DNA of 64,000 bases from Palleronia pelagia (lineage in GTDB: Bacteria; Pseudomonadota; Alphaproteobacteria; Rhodobacterales; Rhodobacteraceae), in the NCBI RefSeq assembly GCF_900110115.1, contig NZ_FOCM01000004.1, forward strand, positions 248,001-312,000. The letters run 5' to 3'. The position numbers were made by a program, and so were the translations under genes. Of the stretch, positions 8,692-17,867 are shown piece after piece. Below the pieces are notes generated by a model that was not told the DNA's origin, did not search any database, and worked only from the letters and a program-made list of their open reading frames with translations. Every line of letters starts with the position of its first letter. Positions within the stretch are counted from its first letter, which is position 1.

Positions 8692-9246
8692 TTATCGGGA
8701 ATCGTAAAGAACGCGCCGTTCGGTCACGACCAGGTCGAGCGGCGCGTCGGTGGGCTCGAGCGGCAGGTCGTCCGCCTCCTGCGCGCCGAAGGCGAAGCCG
8801 ATGGCGACGGCTTCGCCGCCTTGGCGCAACTGCGCCAGCGTCCGGTCGTAGAACCCGCCGCCGTAGCCCAGCCGCCCCCCCTGCCGGTCGAAGGCGAGCA
8901 GCGGCACGATCAGGACCTCGGGCACCAACCACTGCCCATCGGCGGGCACCGCAGCGCCGAAGGGACCGGTGACCATCGTGCAGCCGGGATGCCAGGCACG
9001 GAAGCGTAGGGGCTGCCCCTCGCCCGTGACCACCGGCAGCGCCACGGGGCCCTGGTGGGCGGCCATGGCGGGGGTCGGGTCGATCTCGGTCCGGATGGGG
9101 GCGTAGCCCGACAGAGTGCGCCCGGCATAGGCCCGCAGGACAGTGCGAAGCGGGCCTGTCTGGTCGCCCGAAGCGTTCGCGAAGGCCGCCTTGCGCCGGT
9201 TCATCGCGGCACGACGTGCCGTCTGCTTGGTGTCGGCCAGGCTCAC
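8692..9246 (-). CDS. 5-formyltetrahydrofolate cyclo-ligase
   Basis: ATP-dependent conversion of 5-formyl-THF to 5,10-methenyl-THF, returning a storage folate to one-carbon metabolism. The 184-residue protein carries the family block GGRLGYGGGFYDRTL near residue 130 and an N-terminal basic helix with RRKAAF. The GTG at 9246 was chosen because it overlaps the mgtE stop by four bases (GTGA) and gives the normal N-terminus (SLADTKQTARRAAMNRRKA); the first in-frame ATG would cut into the conserved helix. It is therefore translationally coupled to mgtE, although the two functions are not obviously related. Confidence 0.9.
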   Translation of the reverse strand: MSLADTKQTARRAAMNRRKAAFANASGDQTGPLRTVLRAYAGRTLSGYAPIRTEIDPTPAMAAHQGPVALPVVTGEGQPLRFRAWHPGCTMVTGPFGAAVPADGQWLVPEVLIVPLLAFDRQGGRLGYGGGFYDRTLAQLRQGGEAVAIGFAFGAQEADDLPLEPTDAPLDLVVTERRVLYDSR

Positions 9247-10637
9247 AGCAGAAGGATTCCGGCCAGGCCCAGGAACGCAAAGAAGCCCACCACGTCCGTG
9301 ACGGTGGTGACGAATGTGCCGGAGGCCAGCGCCGGGTCCACGCCGATCTTTTCCAGCACCAGCGGCACCAATACACCGGCCAGCCCGGCGACGACGAGGT
9401 TGATGACCATGGCGAGGCCCAGCACCACGCCCAGCATCAGCGTGCCGAACCAGACCCAGCCGATGACGCCCATGATGACGGCGAAGAGAAGCCCGTTCAG
9501 CAGGCCCGCCCCGACCTCGCGCCGGATGACGCGGAACGCGTTCGACCCGGTCAGGTCGCGCGTGGCCAGCGCGCGCACGGCCACGGTCATCGACTGCGTG
9601 CCGGCATTGCCGCCCATGGACGCCACGATGGGCATGAGCACGGCCAGGGCCACGATGGCCTGCAGCGTCGATTCGAACTGGGCGATGACCAGCGAGGCCA
9701 GGATCGCGGTGGCGAGGTTGGCCAGCAGCCACGGGAACCGCTGCCGCACGATCTGCAGCGTGCGGTCGGCGATGGATTCGTCGCCCACGCCGGCGAGCAG
9801 CAGAAGGTCTTCCTCGTTCTCTTCCGACAGCACGATCATGGCGTCGTCGATGGTGATGACGCCCACGAGCCGCCCGTCCTCGTCCACCACCGGGGCCGAG
9901 ATCAGGTGATACTGGTTGAAGGCGTAGGCGACGTCTTCCTCGTCCTGCTCGGCGGGGATGGTGCGGAAGCTGGGCTCCTGCAGGTCGATCAGCGGCGTCA
10001 CCCGGTCCGACGACATCACCTTGCCCAGGGTCACGTGGCCCACGGGGCGGTGACGCGGATCGACCAGCACGATGTGGTAGAACTGCTCGGGCAGGTCCAG
10101 CCGCGCGCGCATGAAGTCGATGGCGTCGCCCACCGTCCAGTGCTGCGGCGCGGTCACGACCTCGCGCTGCATGAGACGCCCGGCCGATCCCTCGGGGAAG
10201 CTCAGGGCGCGCTGCACCGCTACCCGTTCGGGCCGGTCCAGCGCCTCGAGGATGGCGTCCTGCTGCTCGGGTTCGAGGTCTTCCAGCAGGTCGACCACGT
10301 CGTCCGACTCGAGCATCCGGACCGCTTCGGACAGGACCTCGGGCGGCAGCGAGGCGATCACGTCCTCGCGGATGGACTCGTCCAGTTCCGACAGGATCTC
10401 GCCGTCGAACTCGGTCCCGTAGAGCGCGATCAGCCGCTGGCGCGGCCCCGGCTCCATCTGTTCCAGAAGGTCGGCGATGTCGGCGGGGTGGAGCGGCTCA
10501 AGCGCCGCGACCAGCGCCTCGCGATCCTCGGACTCGACCGCGTCGCGGATGGTGCGGATCACGTCGTCGCGCAGGGCGTAGGCGTCATCCTCGTCGTCGC
10601 GCTCGGGCAGGACGGGCGTCTGGTCAGGCTCGGCCAT
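9243..10637 (-). CDS. mgtE: Magnesium transporter MgtE
   Basis: Homodimeric Mg2+ channel of the inner membrane, gated by cytosolic magnesium. The 464-residue protein has the standard order: an acidic N domain of superhelical repeats (to about residue 130, with LHPADIADLLEQ), a CBS pair (about 140-265, with SAPVVDEDGRLVGVIT), the plug helix, and five membrane segments (about 290-464). The membrane domain includes MPIVASMGGNAGTQ, the pore-lining signature. The start at 10637 has GAGGGA upstream. It is divergent from guaD, with a 118-base spacer. Confidence 0.96.
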   Translation of the reverse strand: MAEPDQTPVLPERDDEDDAYALRDDVIRTIRDAVESEDREALVAALEPLHPADIADLLEQMEPGPRQRLIALYGTEFDGEILSELDESIREDVIASLPPEVLSEAVRMLESDDVVDLLEDLEPEQQDAILEALDRPERVAVQRALSFPEGSAGRLMQREVVTAPQHWTVGDAIDFMRARLDLPEQFYHIVLVDPRHRPVGHVTLGKVMSSDRVTPLIDLQEPSFRTIPAEQDEEDVAYAFNQYHLISAPVVDEDGRLVGVITIDDAMIVLSEENEEDLLLLAGVGDESIADRTLQIVRQRFPWLLANLATAILASLVIAQFESTLQAIVALAVLMPIVASMGGNAGTQSMTVAVRALATRDLTGSNAFRVIRREVGAGLLNGLLFAVIMGVIGWVWFGTLMLGVVLGLAMVINLVVAGLAGVLVPLVLEKIGVDPALASGTFVTTVTDVVGFFAFLGLAGILLL

Positions 10638-10755
10638 GGGGTGTCCCTCGCGCTTGTGGGTCGATCGGTCGCGCGGAACCTAGGTCAATTCCGTGGGGCC
10701 TGCCAGTGGGCGCCCGGATGTGGTTAGAAGGCGGCACGGACAAAGGAGAGCGCGC

Positions 10756-12042
10756 ATGGCAGAGCTGATTTGCGGACAGGTGCTGGACATCGCGAGCGAC
10801 CCGTTCGCCGGCCCGCCCGAGGAGGCCGCGACGGTGCACGGTGCGATCCTGGTCGAGGACGGCCGCATCGCGGCGCTGGGCACCGCGGCGGACCTGCGCG
10901 CGGCCCACCCGCAGGCGCGCGTCACCGACATGGGGCGCGCGGTGATCCTGCCGGGCTTCGTCGATGCGCACATGCACTATCCGCAGACCGGCATGATCGC
11001 CAGCTGGGGCAAGCGGCTGATCGACTGGCTGAACACCTATACCTTCCCCGAGGAGATGAAATTCGGCGATCCGGCCTATGCCTGCGCGCAGGCCGACCTG
11101 ACGCTGGACCTGGCGCTGGCCAACGGCACGACGACGCTGGCATCCTTCTGCACCATCCATCCCGAAAGCGTCGACGCGGTCTTCGCGGCGGCCGCGGCGC
11201 GGGGCATGGCCATGGTCGCGGGCAAGACCTGCATGGACCGCAACGCGCCCGCGGGCCTGCGCGACACGGCGCAATCCGCCCATGACGACAGCAAACGCCT
11301 GCTGGAGGCGTGGCACGGCCGAGGCCGCGCGCGCTATGCGATCACGCCGCGCTTCTCGCCCACCTCGACGCCCGAACAGCTGGAGGCGCTGGGGGCGCTC
11401 TGGGCCGCGCATCCCGACTGCCCCATGCAGACCCACCTGAGCGAGCAGCGGGACGAGGTGGCCTGGGTGGCCGAGCTTTTCCCAGACGCGCGCGATTACC
11501 TGGACACCTACGAAACCCACGGCCTGCTTGGCGCGGGCGGGCTCTACGGGCACGCCATCCACCTGACCGCGCGCGAGCGGGACCGCCTGCGCGAGGTCGG
11601 CGGCGCGTTGATCCACTGCCCGACCTCGAACACCTTCATAGGGTCGGGCCTGTTCGACATGGGCGCGCGAGTGGCCGAGGGACAGTTGGTCGGCCTGGCC
11701 ACCGATACCGGCGGGGGGTCGTCCTTTTCCATGCTGCGGGTGATGGCCGCGACCTACGAGATCGGGCAGCTGACCGGCACGCCGCTACATCCCGCGCAAC
11801 TGCTGTGGCTGGCCACGACCGGCTCGGCGCGGTCGCTGCGGATGGCGGACGAGATCGGCACGCTGGCCGTGGGGTCGGTCGCGGACCTGGTGGCGCTGGA
11901 CCCGGCCTCGACCACCGCCATCGCGCAGCGGTCGGAGCGCGCGGACGATCTATGGGAGGCGCTGTTCCCCACGATCATGATGGGCGATGAACGGGCCGTC
12001 GCCGGCGTCTGGGTGGCTGGCGACCGGGTGACGGGCAGCTAG
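10756..12042 (+). CDS. guaD: Guanine deaminase
   Basis: Converts guanine to xanthine and ammonia, feeding purine breakdown; xanthine would go on to the XdhABC enzyme encoded at 59960 onward. The 428-residue amidohydrolase shows PGFVDAHMHYPQ (metal HxH), HLSEQRDE, GHAIHLT and ATDTGGGSSFSML in the expected order. AAAGGAG lies seven bases before the ATG at 10756. Its TAG stop overlaps the stop of the convergent 8-oxoguanine deaminase gene through the palindrome CTAG at 12039-12042. Confidence 0.94.
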   Translation: MAELICGQVLDIASDPFAGPPEEAATVHGAILVEDGRIAALGTAADLRAAHPQARVTDMGRAVILPGFVDAHMHYPQTGMIASWGKRLIDWLNTYTFPEEMKFGDPAYACAQADLTLDLALANGTTTLASFCTIHPESVDAVFAAAAARGMAMVAGKTCMDRNAPAGLRDTAQSAHDDSKRLLEAWHGRGRARYAITPRFSPTSTPEQLEALGALWAAHPDCPMQTHLSEQRDEVAWVAELFPDARDYLDTYETHGLLGAGGLYGHAIHLTARERDRLREVGGALIHCPTSNTFIGSGLFDMGARVAEGQLVGLATDTGGGSSFSMLRVMAATYEIGQLTGTPLHPAQLLWLATTGSARSLRMADEIGTLAVGSVADLVALDPASTTAIAQRSERADDLWEALFPTIMMGDERAVAGVWVAGDRVTGS

Positions 12043-13382
12043 GCGTCTTCGGCCAGCCCGATGGCAAGGCGGCGCTGATCCTCCAGCACGCGCGGCAGGT
12101 CGATGGTGGTCAGCTGGCCGTCACGCACGACTTGCCGGCCTTCGACGAACAGGTGGCGCACCTGGCTGGGGCCCGCCAGCAAAAGCGCGGCGTCGTCCCA
12201 GCTGCCGGCCGAGGCGGCACCGCGCAGGTCCCACACCGCGATATCGGCTCGCATTCCAACGGAGATCGCGCCGCAATCATCGCGCCCCAGAACCTCTGCG
12301 CCGCCGCGTGTCGCGATCCGCAGGGCGTCGCGCGCCGACATGGCGTCGCCGCCCTGCGCGACCCGTTGCAGCAGCATCGCCTGCCGCGCCTCGGCCACCA
12401 GGTTGCCGCTGTCGTTGCTGGCCGAGCCGTCGACACCCAGGCCCACCGGCACGCCCGCCGCGAGCATCGCCGCCACCGGCGCGATGCCCGAGCCCAGGCG
12501 GCAGTTCGAGCAGGGACAATGCGCCACCCCCGTCCCGCTGGCCGCGAAAAGCGGCAGATCCCGCGGCTCGAGCTTCACGCAATGGGCGTGCCAGACGTCG
12601 GGGCCGGTCCAGTCCAGGTCCTCGGCGTACTGGGCGGGGCGGCAGCCGAAGCGGTCCAACGAATAACGGACGTCCTCGTCGTTCTCGGCCAGGTGGGTGT
12701 GCAGGCGCACGCCCTTGTCGCGGGCCAGCCGGGCCGCATCCCGCATCAATTCGCGGCTGACCGAGAAGGGTGAACAGGGCGCGACACCGATCCGCAGCAT
12801 CGCGCCCGGTGCCGGGTCGTGGAACGCGTCGATGACCCGGATCGTGTCTTTCAGGATATCGTCGGGATCCTCGACCAGGCTGTCAGGCGGCAGGCCGCCC
12901 GCGCTGCGCCCGATGGACATGGCGCCGCGCGTGGGATGAAACCGCAGCCCCACGGCGCTGGCGGCGTCGATGGTATCGTCCAGCCGCGCGCCGTTCGGAA
13001 ACAGGTACTGGTGATCCGAGGTCATGGTGCAGCCCGACAGCGCCAGCTCGGCCAGGCCAGTCATGGCGGCCACGCGCATGTGATCGGGCCCCATCCGCGC
13101 CCAGATCGGGTAGAGCGTCGTCAACCAGCCGAACAGCGGGGCGTCCTGCGCGCCGGGCACGGCGCGGGTCATGGATTGGTAAAGGTGGTGATGCGTGTTG
13201 ATCAGGCCGGGCGTCACCAAGCAACCGGACAGGTCGTGGATCTCGGCACCCTCGGGCGCCAGCCCCTGCCCCATCTCCGCGATGACCCCGTCCCGCAGGC
13301 GGATGTCGGTGTCGGACCACTCGGTATCGGTGTCGTCCATGGACAGGACCCGCCGGGCGCCGCGCAGCAGGTGGTGGCTCAC
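12039..13382 (-). CDS. 8-oxoguanine deaminase (amidohydrolase family)
   Basis: Predicted to deaminate 8-oxoguanine to uric acid, which removes an oxidised base from the salvage pool. The 447-residue TIM-barrel amidohydrolase contains the metal motif NTHHHLYQS near residue 64, HTHLAEN near 227, HAHCVKL and VDGSASNDSGNL (metal Asp). The run CSNCRLGSGIAPV is close to the SSNxRLGSG block of characterised 8-oxoguanine deaminases. Related enzymes include atrazine chlorohydrolase and isoguanine deaminase, so substrate is likely rather than certain. Its start overlaps the upstream HisN-like gene stop (ATGA), and it meets guaD tail to tail. Confidence 0.85.
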   Translation of the reverse strand: MSHHLLRGARRVLSMDDTDTEWSDTDIRLRDGVIAEMGQGLAPEGAEIHDLSGCLVTPGLINTHHHLYQSMTRAVPGAQDAPLFGWLTTLYPIWARMGPDHMRVAAMTGLAELALSGCTMTSDHQYLFPNGARLDDTIDAASAVGLRFHPTRGAMSIGRSAGGLPPDSLVEDPDDILKDTIRVIDAFHDPAPGAMLRIGVAPCSPFSVSRELMRDAARLARDKGVRLHTHLAENDEDVRYSLDRFGCRPAQYAEDLDWTGPDVWHAHCVKLEPRDLPLFAASGTGVAHCPCSNCRLGSGIAPVAAMLAAGVPVGLGVDGSASNDSGNLVAEARQAMLLQRVAQGGDAMSARDALRIATRGGAEVLGRDDCGAISVGMRADIAVWDLRGAASAGSWDDAALLLAGPSQVRHLFVEGRQVVRDGQLTTIDLPRVLEDQRRLAIGLAEDA

Positions 13383-14185
13383 GCGCCGTCCCCGAGCAGG
13401 TCCAGGGCGGCGGCGTGCAGCTCCGGCGTGGCGGCGGCGATGACCTGCCCGCCCTCGTGAGCCGGGCCGCCGCGCCAGTCGGTGACGATGCCCCCTGCCC
13501 CGCGCACCACGGCCAGTGGTCCCTGGATGTCGTAGGACTGCAACCCGGCCTCGATCACCAGGTCGATCTGGCCCATGGCCAGCAACGCGTAGGCGTAACA
13601 GTCAAGCCCGTAGCGCGTGAGCCGAACGCGGTCGCGTACCCGCTCGAAGGCCGCACGCTCGGACGCGGATCCGATCTCGGGGAAGGTGGTGAACAGGATG
13701 GCGTCCGACAGATCCGTGCGGGTGCCCGCGCGCAGCGGACGATGCCCCGACCGGTCGGTCAGCGTGGTCCCGTCCGGACCGCCCAGGAACCGCTCACCCG
13801 TGAACGGCTGGTCGATCAGGCCTAGGATCGGACCATCGGCATCGGAGACGGCCACGAGAACGCCCCAGCTGGGCGTGCCCGACAAATAGGCGCGCGTCCC
13901 ATCGATGGGATCCAGCACCCAGGTCAGGCCGGTGGTGCCATGGCTCTGGCCGAATTCCTCGCCCAGAATGCCGTCATCGGGCCTTGACCGGGCCAGAACG
14001 TCGCGCATGGCACGCTCGGCCGCCCGGTCGCCTTCGGTGACCGGGTCGAACCCGGTGGCATCCTTGTTCGCCGCACCGAGGCTCGCGCTGCGGAAATGAC
14101 GCAGGGTCTCGGGGCGTGCCGCATCGGCCAATGCGTTCGCCACGGCCAGCAATTCAGCAATAAGATCAGGGGAGCGAGAGGGCAT
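13379..14185 (-). CDS. hisN: Inositol monophosphatase family phosphatase, HisN type
   Basis: Mg2+-dependent phosphatase of 268 residues. The metal-binding signatures are GEEFG near residue 75, WVLDPIDGTRAYLSG near 88-102, and YDIQGPLAVVRGAGG near 217. The sequence agrees best with HisN-type histidinol-phosphatases, which Rhodobacteraceae use for the penultimate histidine step. However, the gene is not with hisG/hisZ (52.6 kb) but coupled by ATGA overlap to an 8-oxoguanine deaminase, so a different phosphate ester is possible. The XRE regulator gene lies 63 bases upstream on the same strand. Confidence 0.82.
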   Translation of the reverse strand: MPSRSPDLIAELLAVANALADAARPETLRHFRSASLGAANKDATGFDPVTEGDRAAERAMRDVLARSRPDDGILGEEFGQSHGTTGLTWVLDPIDGTRAYLSGTPSWGVLVAVSDADGPILGLIDQPFTGERFLGGPDGTTLTDRSGHRPLRAGTRTDLSDAILFTTFPEIGSASERAAFERVRDRVRLTRYGLDCYAYALLAMGQIDLVIEAGLQSYDIQGPLAVVRGAGGIVTDWRGGPAHEGGQVIAAATPELHAAALDLLGDGA

Positions 14186-14248
14186 GGTGGGTCATTCTGA
14201 CCCATCCTCGGCCGGTGTGCCAGTGCCCGTGGCGTCGGCCGGGTGCTT

Positions 14249-14623
14249 TCAAGCCGCTTCGCTGAGGACCCGCGCCAGTTCGAAAAGGCGGCGGCGCTGG
14301 TTTTCCGGGATCGCGTAGTAGGACCGCACCAGTTCCAGTGCTTCCTTGTCGGTGAGCAGGTCCATCATCGGCGCGTCCTGGTTCGCAGGGCGGTCCGCCG
14401 CGCCTTCTTCCATCCCCTCGAAGAAGAAGCCGACCGAGACTTCAAGGGCCTCCGCGATGTCCCATAGACGGGATGCGCTGACCCGGTTCATGCCGGTTTC
14501 GTATTTCTGAATCTGCTGAAACTTGATACCGACCTTCTCGGCCAGCTGCTGCTGCGTCATGCCCAAGGTCCACCGGCGATGACGAACGCGCTTGCCGACA
14601 TGGATGTCAACTGGATGCTTCAT
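14249..14623 (-). CDS. XRE-family transcriptional regulator
   Basis: A 124-residue DNA-binding protein with a Cro/CI-type helix-turn-helix at about residues 12-66 (MTQQQLAEKVGIKFQQIQKYETG). A helical C-terminal tail may mediate dimerisation. The start at 14623 is preceded by GGAAGGG; an in-frame ATG at 14683 lacks a ribosome site. The domain type is common in this family of bacteria as a stand-alone regulator and resembles phage repressors without any phage context here. It may be co-transcribed with hisN and the deaminase gene downstream, and is divergent from the oxidoreductase at 14782 across an AT-rich spacer. Confidence 0.88.
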   Translation of the reverse strand: MKHPVDIHVGKRVRHRRWTLGMTQQQLAEKVGIKFQQIQKYETGMNRVSASRLWDIAEALEVSVGFFFEGMEEGAADRPANQDAPMMDLLTDKEALELVRSYYAIPENQRRRLFELARVLSEAA

Positions 14624-14781
14624 AACAACCCTTCCTTCACACTCTGGTTGAATGCAATGCGCGACAAACAGCCAATCCGACAACCTGTCTTTATAGTCAG
14701 GGTCACTCCGAAGCGGATTTTTCGTAATTAAATACAGTAACTTAAATGCGCGGTTGCGCCATGACAGAAAGGGATCGCCGG
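14624..14781. promoter_or_regulatory. AT-rich divergent promoter region
   Basis: The spacer between the XRE regulator and the oxidoreductase is clearly richer in A and T than its surroundings, notably 14716-14745 (TTTTTCGTAATTAAATACAG and following). It must hold promoters for both genes. I cannot fix the -35 and -10 boxes, nor a palindrome that would be the regulator's own operator. Confidence 0.4.
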
Positions 14782-15744
14782 ATGCGTGCGCTTCAAATCT
14801 CGGACCATACCGATCAACCGAAAGTGGTTGACGTACCGCGTCCGGACCCGGGCGAAAATCAGATCAGGGTGAGAATTCACGCCTGCGGTTTGAACTTTGC
14901 CGACCTGCTTATCGCCAACGGAACCTACCAGGATATCCCGCCCCTGCCCGCCACGCTGGGCATGGAGATCGCGGGCGTGGTGGACGCCGTGGGGCCCGGC
15001 TGCGAATCACTTTCCGAGGGGGACCGCGTGGCCGTCTTTGCCGGTCACGGCGGCCTTGCCGACTACGGCGTGTTCGATGCCGACCGTGCCAAGCGGCTGC
15101 CGGATGCCATGCCCTTCGACCATGCCGCGGCCTTCATGGTGGCCTATGGCACATCGCACCTCGCGCTGGAGCACCGGGCGAGACTGCGGAAGGGCGAACG
15201 GCTGGTCGTTCTCGGCGCGTCCGGCGGCGTGGGGCTGACGGCGGTCGAGCTCGGGCGGCTCATGGGGGCCGAGGTGGTCGCCGTCGCGCGCGGAGCCGAC
15301 AAGCTGGAGGTCGCCCGGCAGGCGGGCGCGCATCACCTGATCGACAGCGAAACTGCGGACCTGCGCGGCGCGCTGAAGGAACTGGGCGGCGCCGACGTGA
15401 TCTACGACCCGGTGGGGGGACAACTGCTGCAGGACGCCATGCGCGCGGTGAACCCCGAGGCGCGCGTGCTGGTCATCGGGTTTGCCAGCGGCGAGGTGCC
15501 GCAGTTCAAGGCCAATCACCTTTTGGTCAAGAATGTCAGCGTGTTGGGATACTATTGGGGCGGCTACATGACGTTCCGGCCCGATCTTCTGACCGGATCC
15601 CTGGAAACCCTTCTGGGATGGTATGGCGAGGGCCGGATCAAGCCCCATATCAGCCATCACCTGCCGCTGGAGCGCGCCACCGAGGGGCTGGCCCTGCTGC
15701 GGGACCGGAAGTCGACCGGCAAGGTCGTGGTAACGATGGATTGA
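14782..15744 (+). CDS. NADPH:quinone oxidoreductase family protein (zinc-free MDR)
   Basis: Medium-chain reductase of 320 residues that would use NADPH to reduce a quinone or an enone. The N-terminal GroES-like domain contains NFADLLIANGTYQ, where metal-dependent relatives have zinc ligands; no zinc site is present. The nucleotide fold begins VLGASGGVGLTAVELGRLMG near residue 137. The ATG at 14782 has AGAAAGGGA eight bases upstream, better than the earlier ATGs at 14746 and 14761. The next gene starts within four bases, so the two are probably one transcript. The physiological substrate cannot be read from the sequence. Confidence 0.88.
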   Translation: MRALQISDHTDQPKVVDVPRPDPGENQIRVRIHACGLNFADLLIANGTYQDIPPLPATLGMEIAGVVDAVGPGCESLSEGDRVAVFAGHGGLADYGVFDADRAKRLPDAMPFDHAAAFMVAYGTSHLALEHRARLRKGERLVVLGASGGVGLTAVELGRLMGAEVVAVARGADKLEVARQAGAHHLIDSETADLRGALKELGGADVIYDPVGGQLLQDAMRAVNPEARVLVIGFASGEVPQFKANHLLVKNVSVLGYYWGGYMTFRPDLLTGSLETLLGWYGEGRIKPHISHHLPLERATEGLALLRDRKSTGKVVVTMD

Positions 15745-15747
15745 GTG

Positions 15748-16626
15748 ATGGATATGATCTTGCTGGATGGCGGCATGGGCCAGGAACTGGTGGCCCGGGC
15801 CGGTCGCGCCACGTCGCTTTGGGCGGTGCAGGCGCTGCTGGACGACCCCGGGCTAGTGCGCGCGGTGCACGACGATTTCTTCGCCGCGGGCGCCGACGTG
15901 GCCACCACCAACACCTATTCGATCCTGCCCGACCGGCTCGAGGCGCACGGGATGGAGGATCAGCTGGGCGCGCTGACCGCGTCGGCCCTCAGCATCGCCG
16001 CCAATGCGCGCGACGCATGGGGCAGCGGTCTCGTCGCCGGCGCGCTGGGGCCCATCGGGTTCTCGTACCAGCCGCGCAACGCGCCGCCGTCGGACGTGGC
16101 GGCCGAGATCTATGCCCCGATCGTGCGCCAACACGCCGAAGTCGTGGATGTGCACCTGCTGGAAACCATGTCCTCGGTCGATCAGGCCCGCGGCGCTGTC
16201 ATGGCGGCCGAGCTGACCGGCAAGCCGATCTGGCTGGCGCTGTCCGTCGATGACGATGACGGCACGATGCTGCGCTCGGGCGAACCGCTGGCCGAGATCC
16301 GGACACTTCTGGCGGCCCATCGCATCGACCGGCTGGTCCTGAACTGCTCGGTCCCCGAGGCGATCGAGCAGGGCCTGGCGGTGCTGCGCGAGTTGGGCCT
16401 GCCCTTCGGCGCCTATGCCAACGGCTTCACCGAGATCTCGCAGGATTTCAACAAGATAGGAGCAACAACTGATCTTCTGAAAGCCCGCCAGGACCTGGGC
16501 CCCGATGCCTATGCCGATCACACCGACCGGTGGCGCGAGATGGGCGCCACGCTGATCGGCGGCTGTTGCGAGATCTCGCCCGCCCACATCGCCGAGATCG
16601 CCCGGCGCTGGGGCCGCCGGCTCTGA
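15748..16626 (+). CDS. Homocysteine S-methyltransferase family protein
   Basis: Zinc-dependent methyltransferase (pfam S-methyl_trans) that moves a methyl group from a donor such as betaine, dimethylsulfoniopropionate or S-methylmethionine to a thiol, normally homocysteine. Zinc ligands are the Cys in LVLNCSVPEA (near residue 200) and the Cys pair in GGCCEISPAHI near the C terminus. The 292-residue length fits the family. The start could be the GTG at 15745 or the ATG at 15748; I use the ATG. It follows the oxidoreductase by three bases. The methyl donor is not known. Confidence 0.87.
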   Translation: MDMILLDGGMGQELVARAGRATSLWAVQALLDDPGLVRAVHDDFFAAGADVATTNTYSILPDRLEAHGMEDQLGALTASALSIAANARDAWGSGLVAGALGPIGFSYQPRNAPPSDVAAEIYAPIVRQHAEVVDVHLLETMSSVDQARGAVMAAELTGKPIWLALSVDDDDGTMLRSGEPLAEIRTLLAAHRIDRLVLNCSVPEAIEQGLAVLRELGLPFGAYANGFTEISQDFNKIGATTDLLKARQDLGPDAYADHTDRWREMGATLIGGCCEISPAHIAEIARRWGRRL

Positions 16627-16627
16627 T

Positions 16628-17509
16628 CTACTCGGCCGCCAACCGCACGGTGTTGGCCAGGCGCGCGTAGTTGTCGCGCAGCAGGCGTGCCAGGTCCTCG
16701 GATACCGAGGCGGGCAGCGTGTTCGAGCGATACAGGTTGATGTTCTGCATGGGCAGGTCCGGCAACCCGGCATTGGCGGGTAGCTTCGACACGCCGACCG
16801 GCAGGGTCTGGTCCAGGATCACGTAGACCGCGAGGTCGGCCATCACGGCGACCTCGGCCGCGCGGTCCGACGGCGAATCCACGACCGAGTGCCATTCGAT
16901 CCCCGCCCGGTCCAGCGCCGCGCGGGCCAAGGGGCTGAAGATGCAGTTGCGGCAGAAGGCGAAGTTCAGCGGCCGGTCGCGATGGGCCGTGCCGCCCGTG
17001 GCGCCCGCCCAGACCAGCGGCAGAGACAGCAGAGTCTCGCCCCCCTCGCCCGTGGTCTCCTCGGTGGTCAGGATCGCGTCGCATTCGCCGCGCGCGTACA
17101 TGTCCTTCAGGGTCCGCGTCGGCAGCGACAGCAGCCGCACCTTCAGCCGCGGGTAGGTATGCGCGAACGCCGCCAGGAAGGTGGGGATCGCCGGATACAG
17201 GATGTCGTGGGGCACACCCAGCACGATCTCGCCTTCGAACCCGTCATCTGTCATCCGCGCGATCGCCTCGTCGTTGAGGGTCAGCATCCGCCTTGCATAG
17301 GACAGCAGCTGTTCACCCGTGGGCGTCAGCGTGACCGTGCGCGCCGACCGGTCGATCAGCGACAGGCCCAGGGAATCCTCAAGCCTTTTCAACTGCATGG
17401 ACACGGCGGACTGGGTCAGGTGCAGGTGGCCCGCGGCGCGGGTCACGCCGCCCACTTCGGCCACGGTCACGAAGGAGCGCAGGGCGGTCAGGTCCAGGTT
17501 CCGGGGCAT
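16628..17509 (-). CDS. LysR-family transcriptional regulator
   Basis: A 293-residue regulator with an N-terminal winged helix-turn-helix (LTALRSFVTVAEVGGVTRAA and HLTQSAVSMQLKRLE, residues 4-50). A LysR substrate-binding domain fills the rest. The ATG at 17509 has AAGGA upstream. It converges on the homocysteine methyltransferase gene with one base between them and is divergent from the DUF1127 gene, an arrangement in which LysR proteins often control the divergent gene. The ligand is unknown. Confidence 0.93.
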   Translation of the reverse strand: MPRNLDLTALRSFVTVAEVGGVTRAAGHLHLTQSAVSMQLKRLEDSLGLSLIDRSARTVTLTPTGEQLLSYARRMLTLNDEAIARMTDDGFEGEIVLGVPHDILYPAIPTFLAAFAHTYPRLKVRLLSLPTRTLKDMYARGECDAILTTEETTGEGGETLLSLPLVWAGATGGTAHRDRPLNFAFCRNCIFSPLARAALDRAGIEWHSVVDSPSDRAAEVAVMADLAVYVILDQTLPVGVSKLPANAGLPDLPMQNINLYRSNTLPASVSEDLARLLRDNYARLANTVRLAAE

Positions 17510-17625
17510 ATCATCATCCTTGATGGAGGCCGTCAAAATCATTCGTTTCCATTATGCGATATGCAGGTCCATATGATCAAGCACGTTGATGGAAAACTCC
17601 CCAATCATCACGAAAGGAACTTCAG

Positions 17626-17862
17626 ATGTCCAGTCTTTCCCATCCCGCAACGGGTCTGAGCCACCGGGCCCCGCACCTCTCGCGCCAACGATCGTCCGGC
17701 CCCTTCTCTCGTCTGGTGGCCTGGGCCGCACTTATGCGGCAGCGCACCGACCTCGCGCAGCTCGACGAGCACCTGCGCGACGATCTCGGCCTCACCCGCC
17801 AGGACGTGGCCGACGAGTTGTCCCGCCCCTCGTGGGATGCGCCGAGCCATTGGCGCGGCTGA
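17626..17862 (+). CDS. DUF1127 small protein
   Basis: A 78-residue basic protein whose C-terminal half carries the DUF1127 helix (DLAQLDEHLRDDLGLTRQDV). Small DUF1127 proteins are arginine-rich; in some alphaproteobacteria they bind RNA and affect phosphate or stress responses. The N-terminal 30 residues are rich in Ser, His and Arg. GAAAGGA precedes the ATG. It is divergent from a LysR gene and is followed by a strong hairpin. Confidence 0.85.
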   Translation: MSSLSHPATGLSHRAPHLSRQRSSGPFSRLVAWAALMRQRTDLAQLDEHLRDDLGLTRQDVADELSRPSWDAPSHWRG

Positions 17863-17867
17863 CAAGT

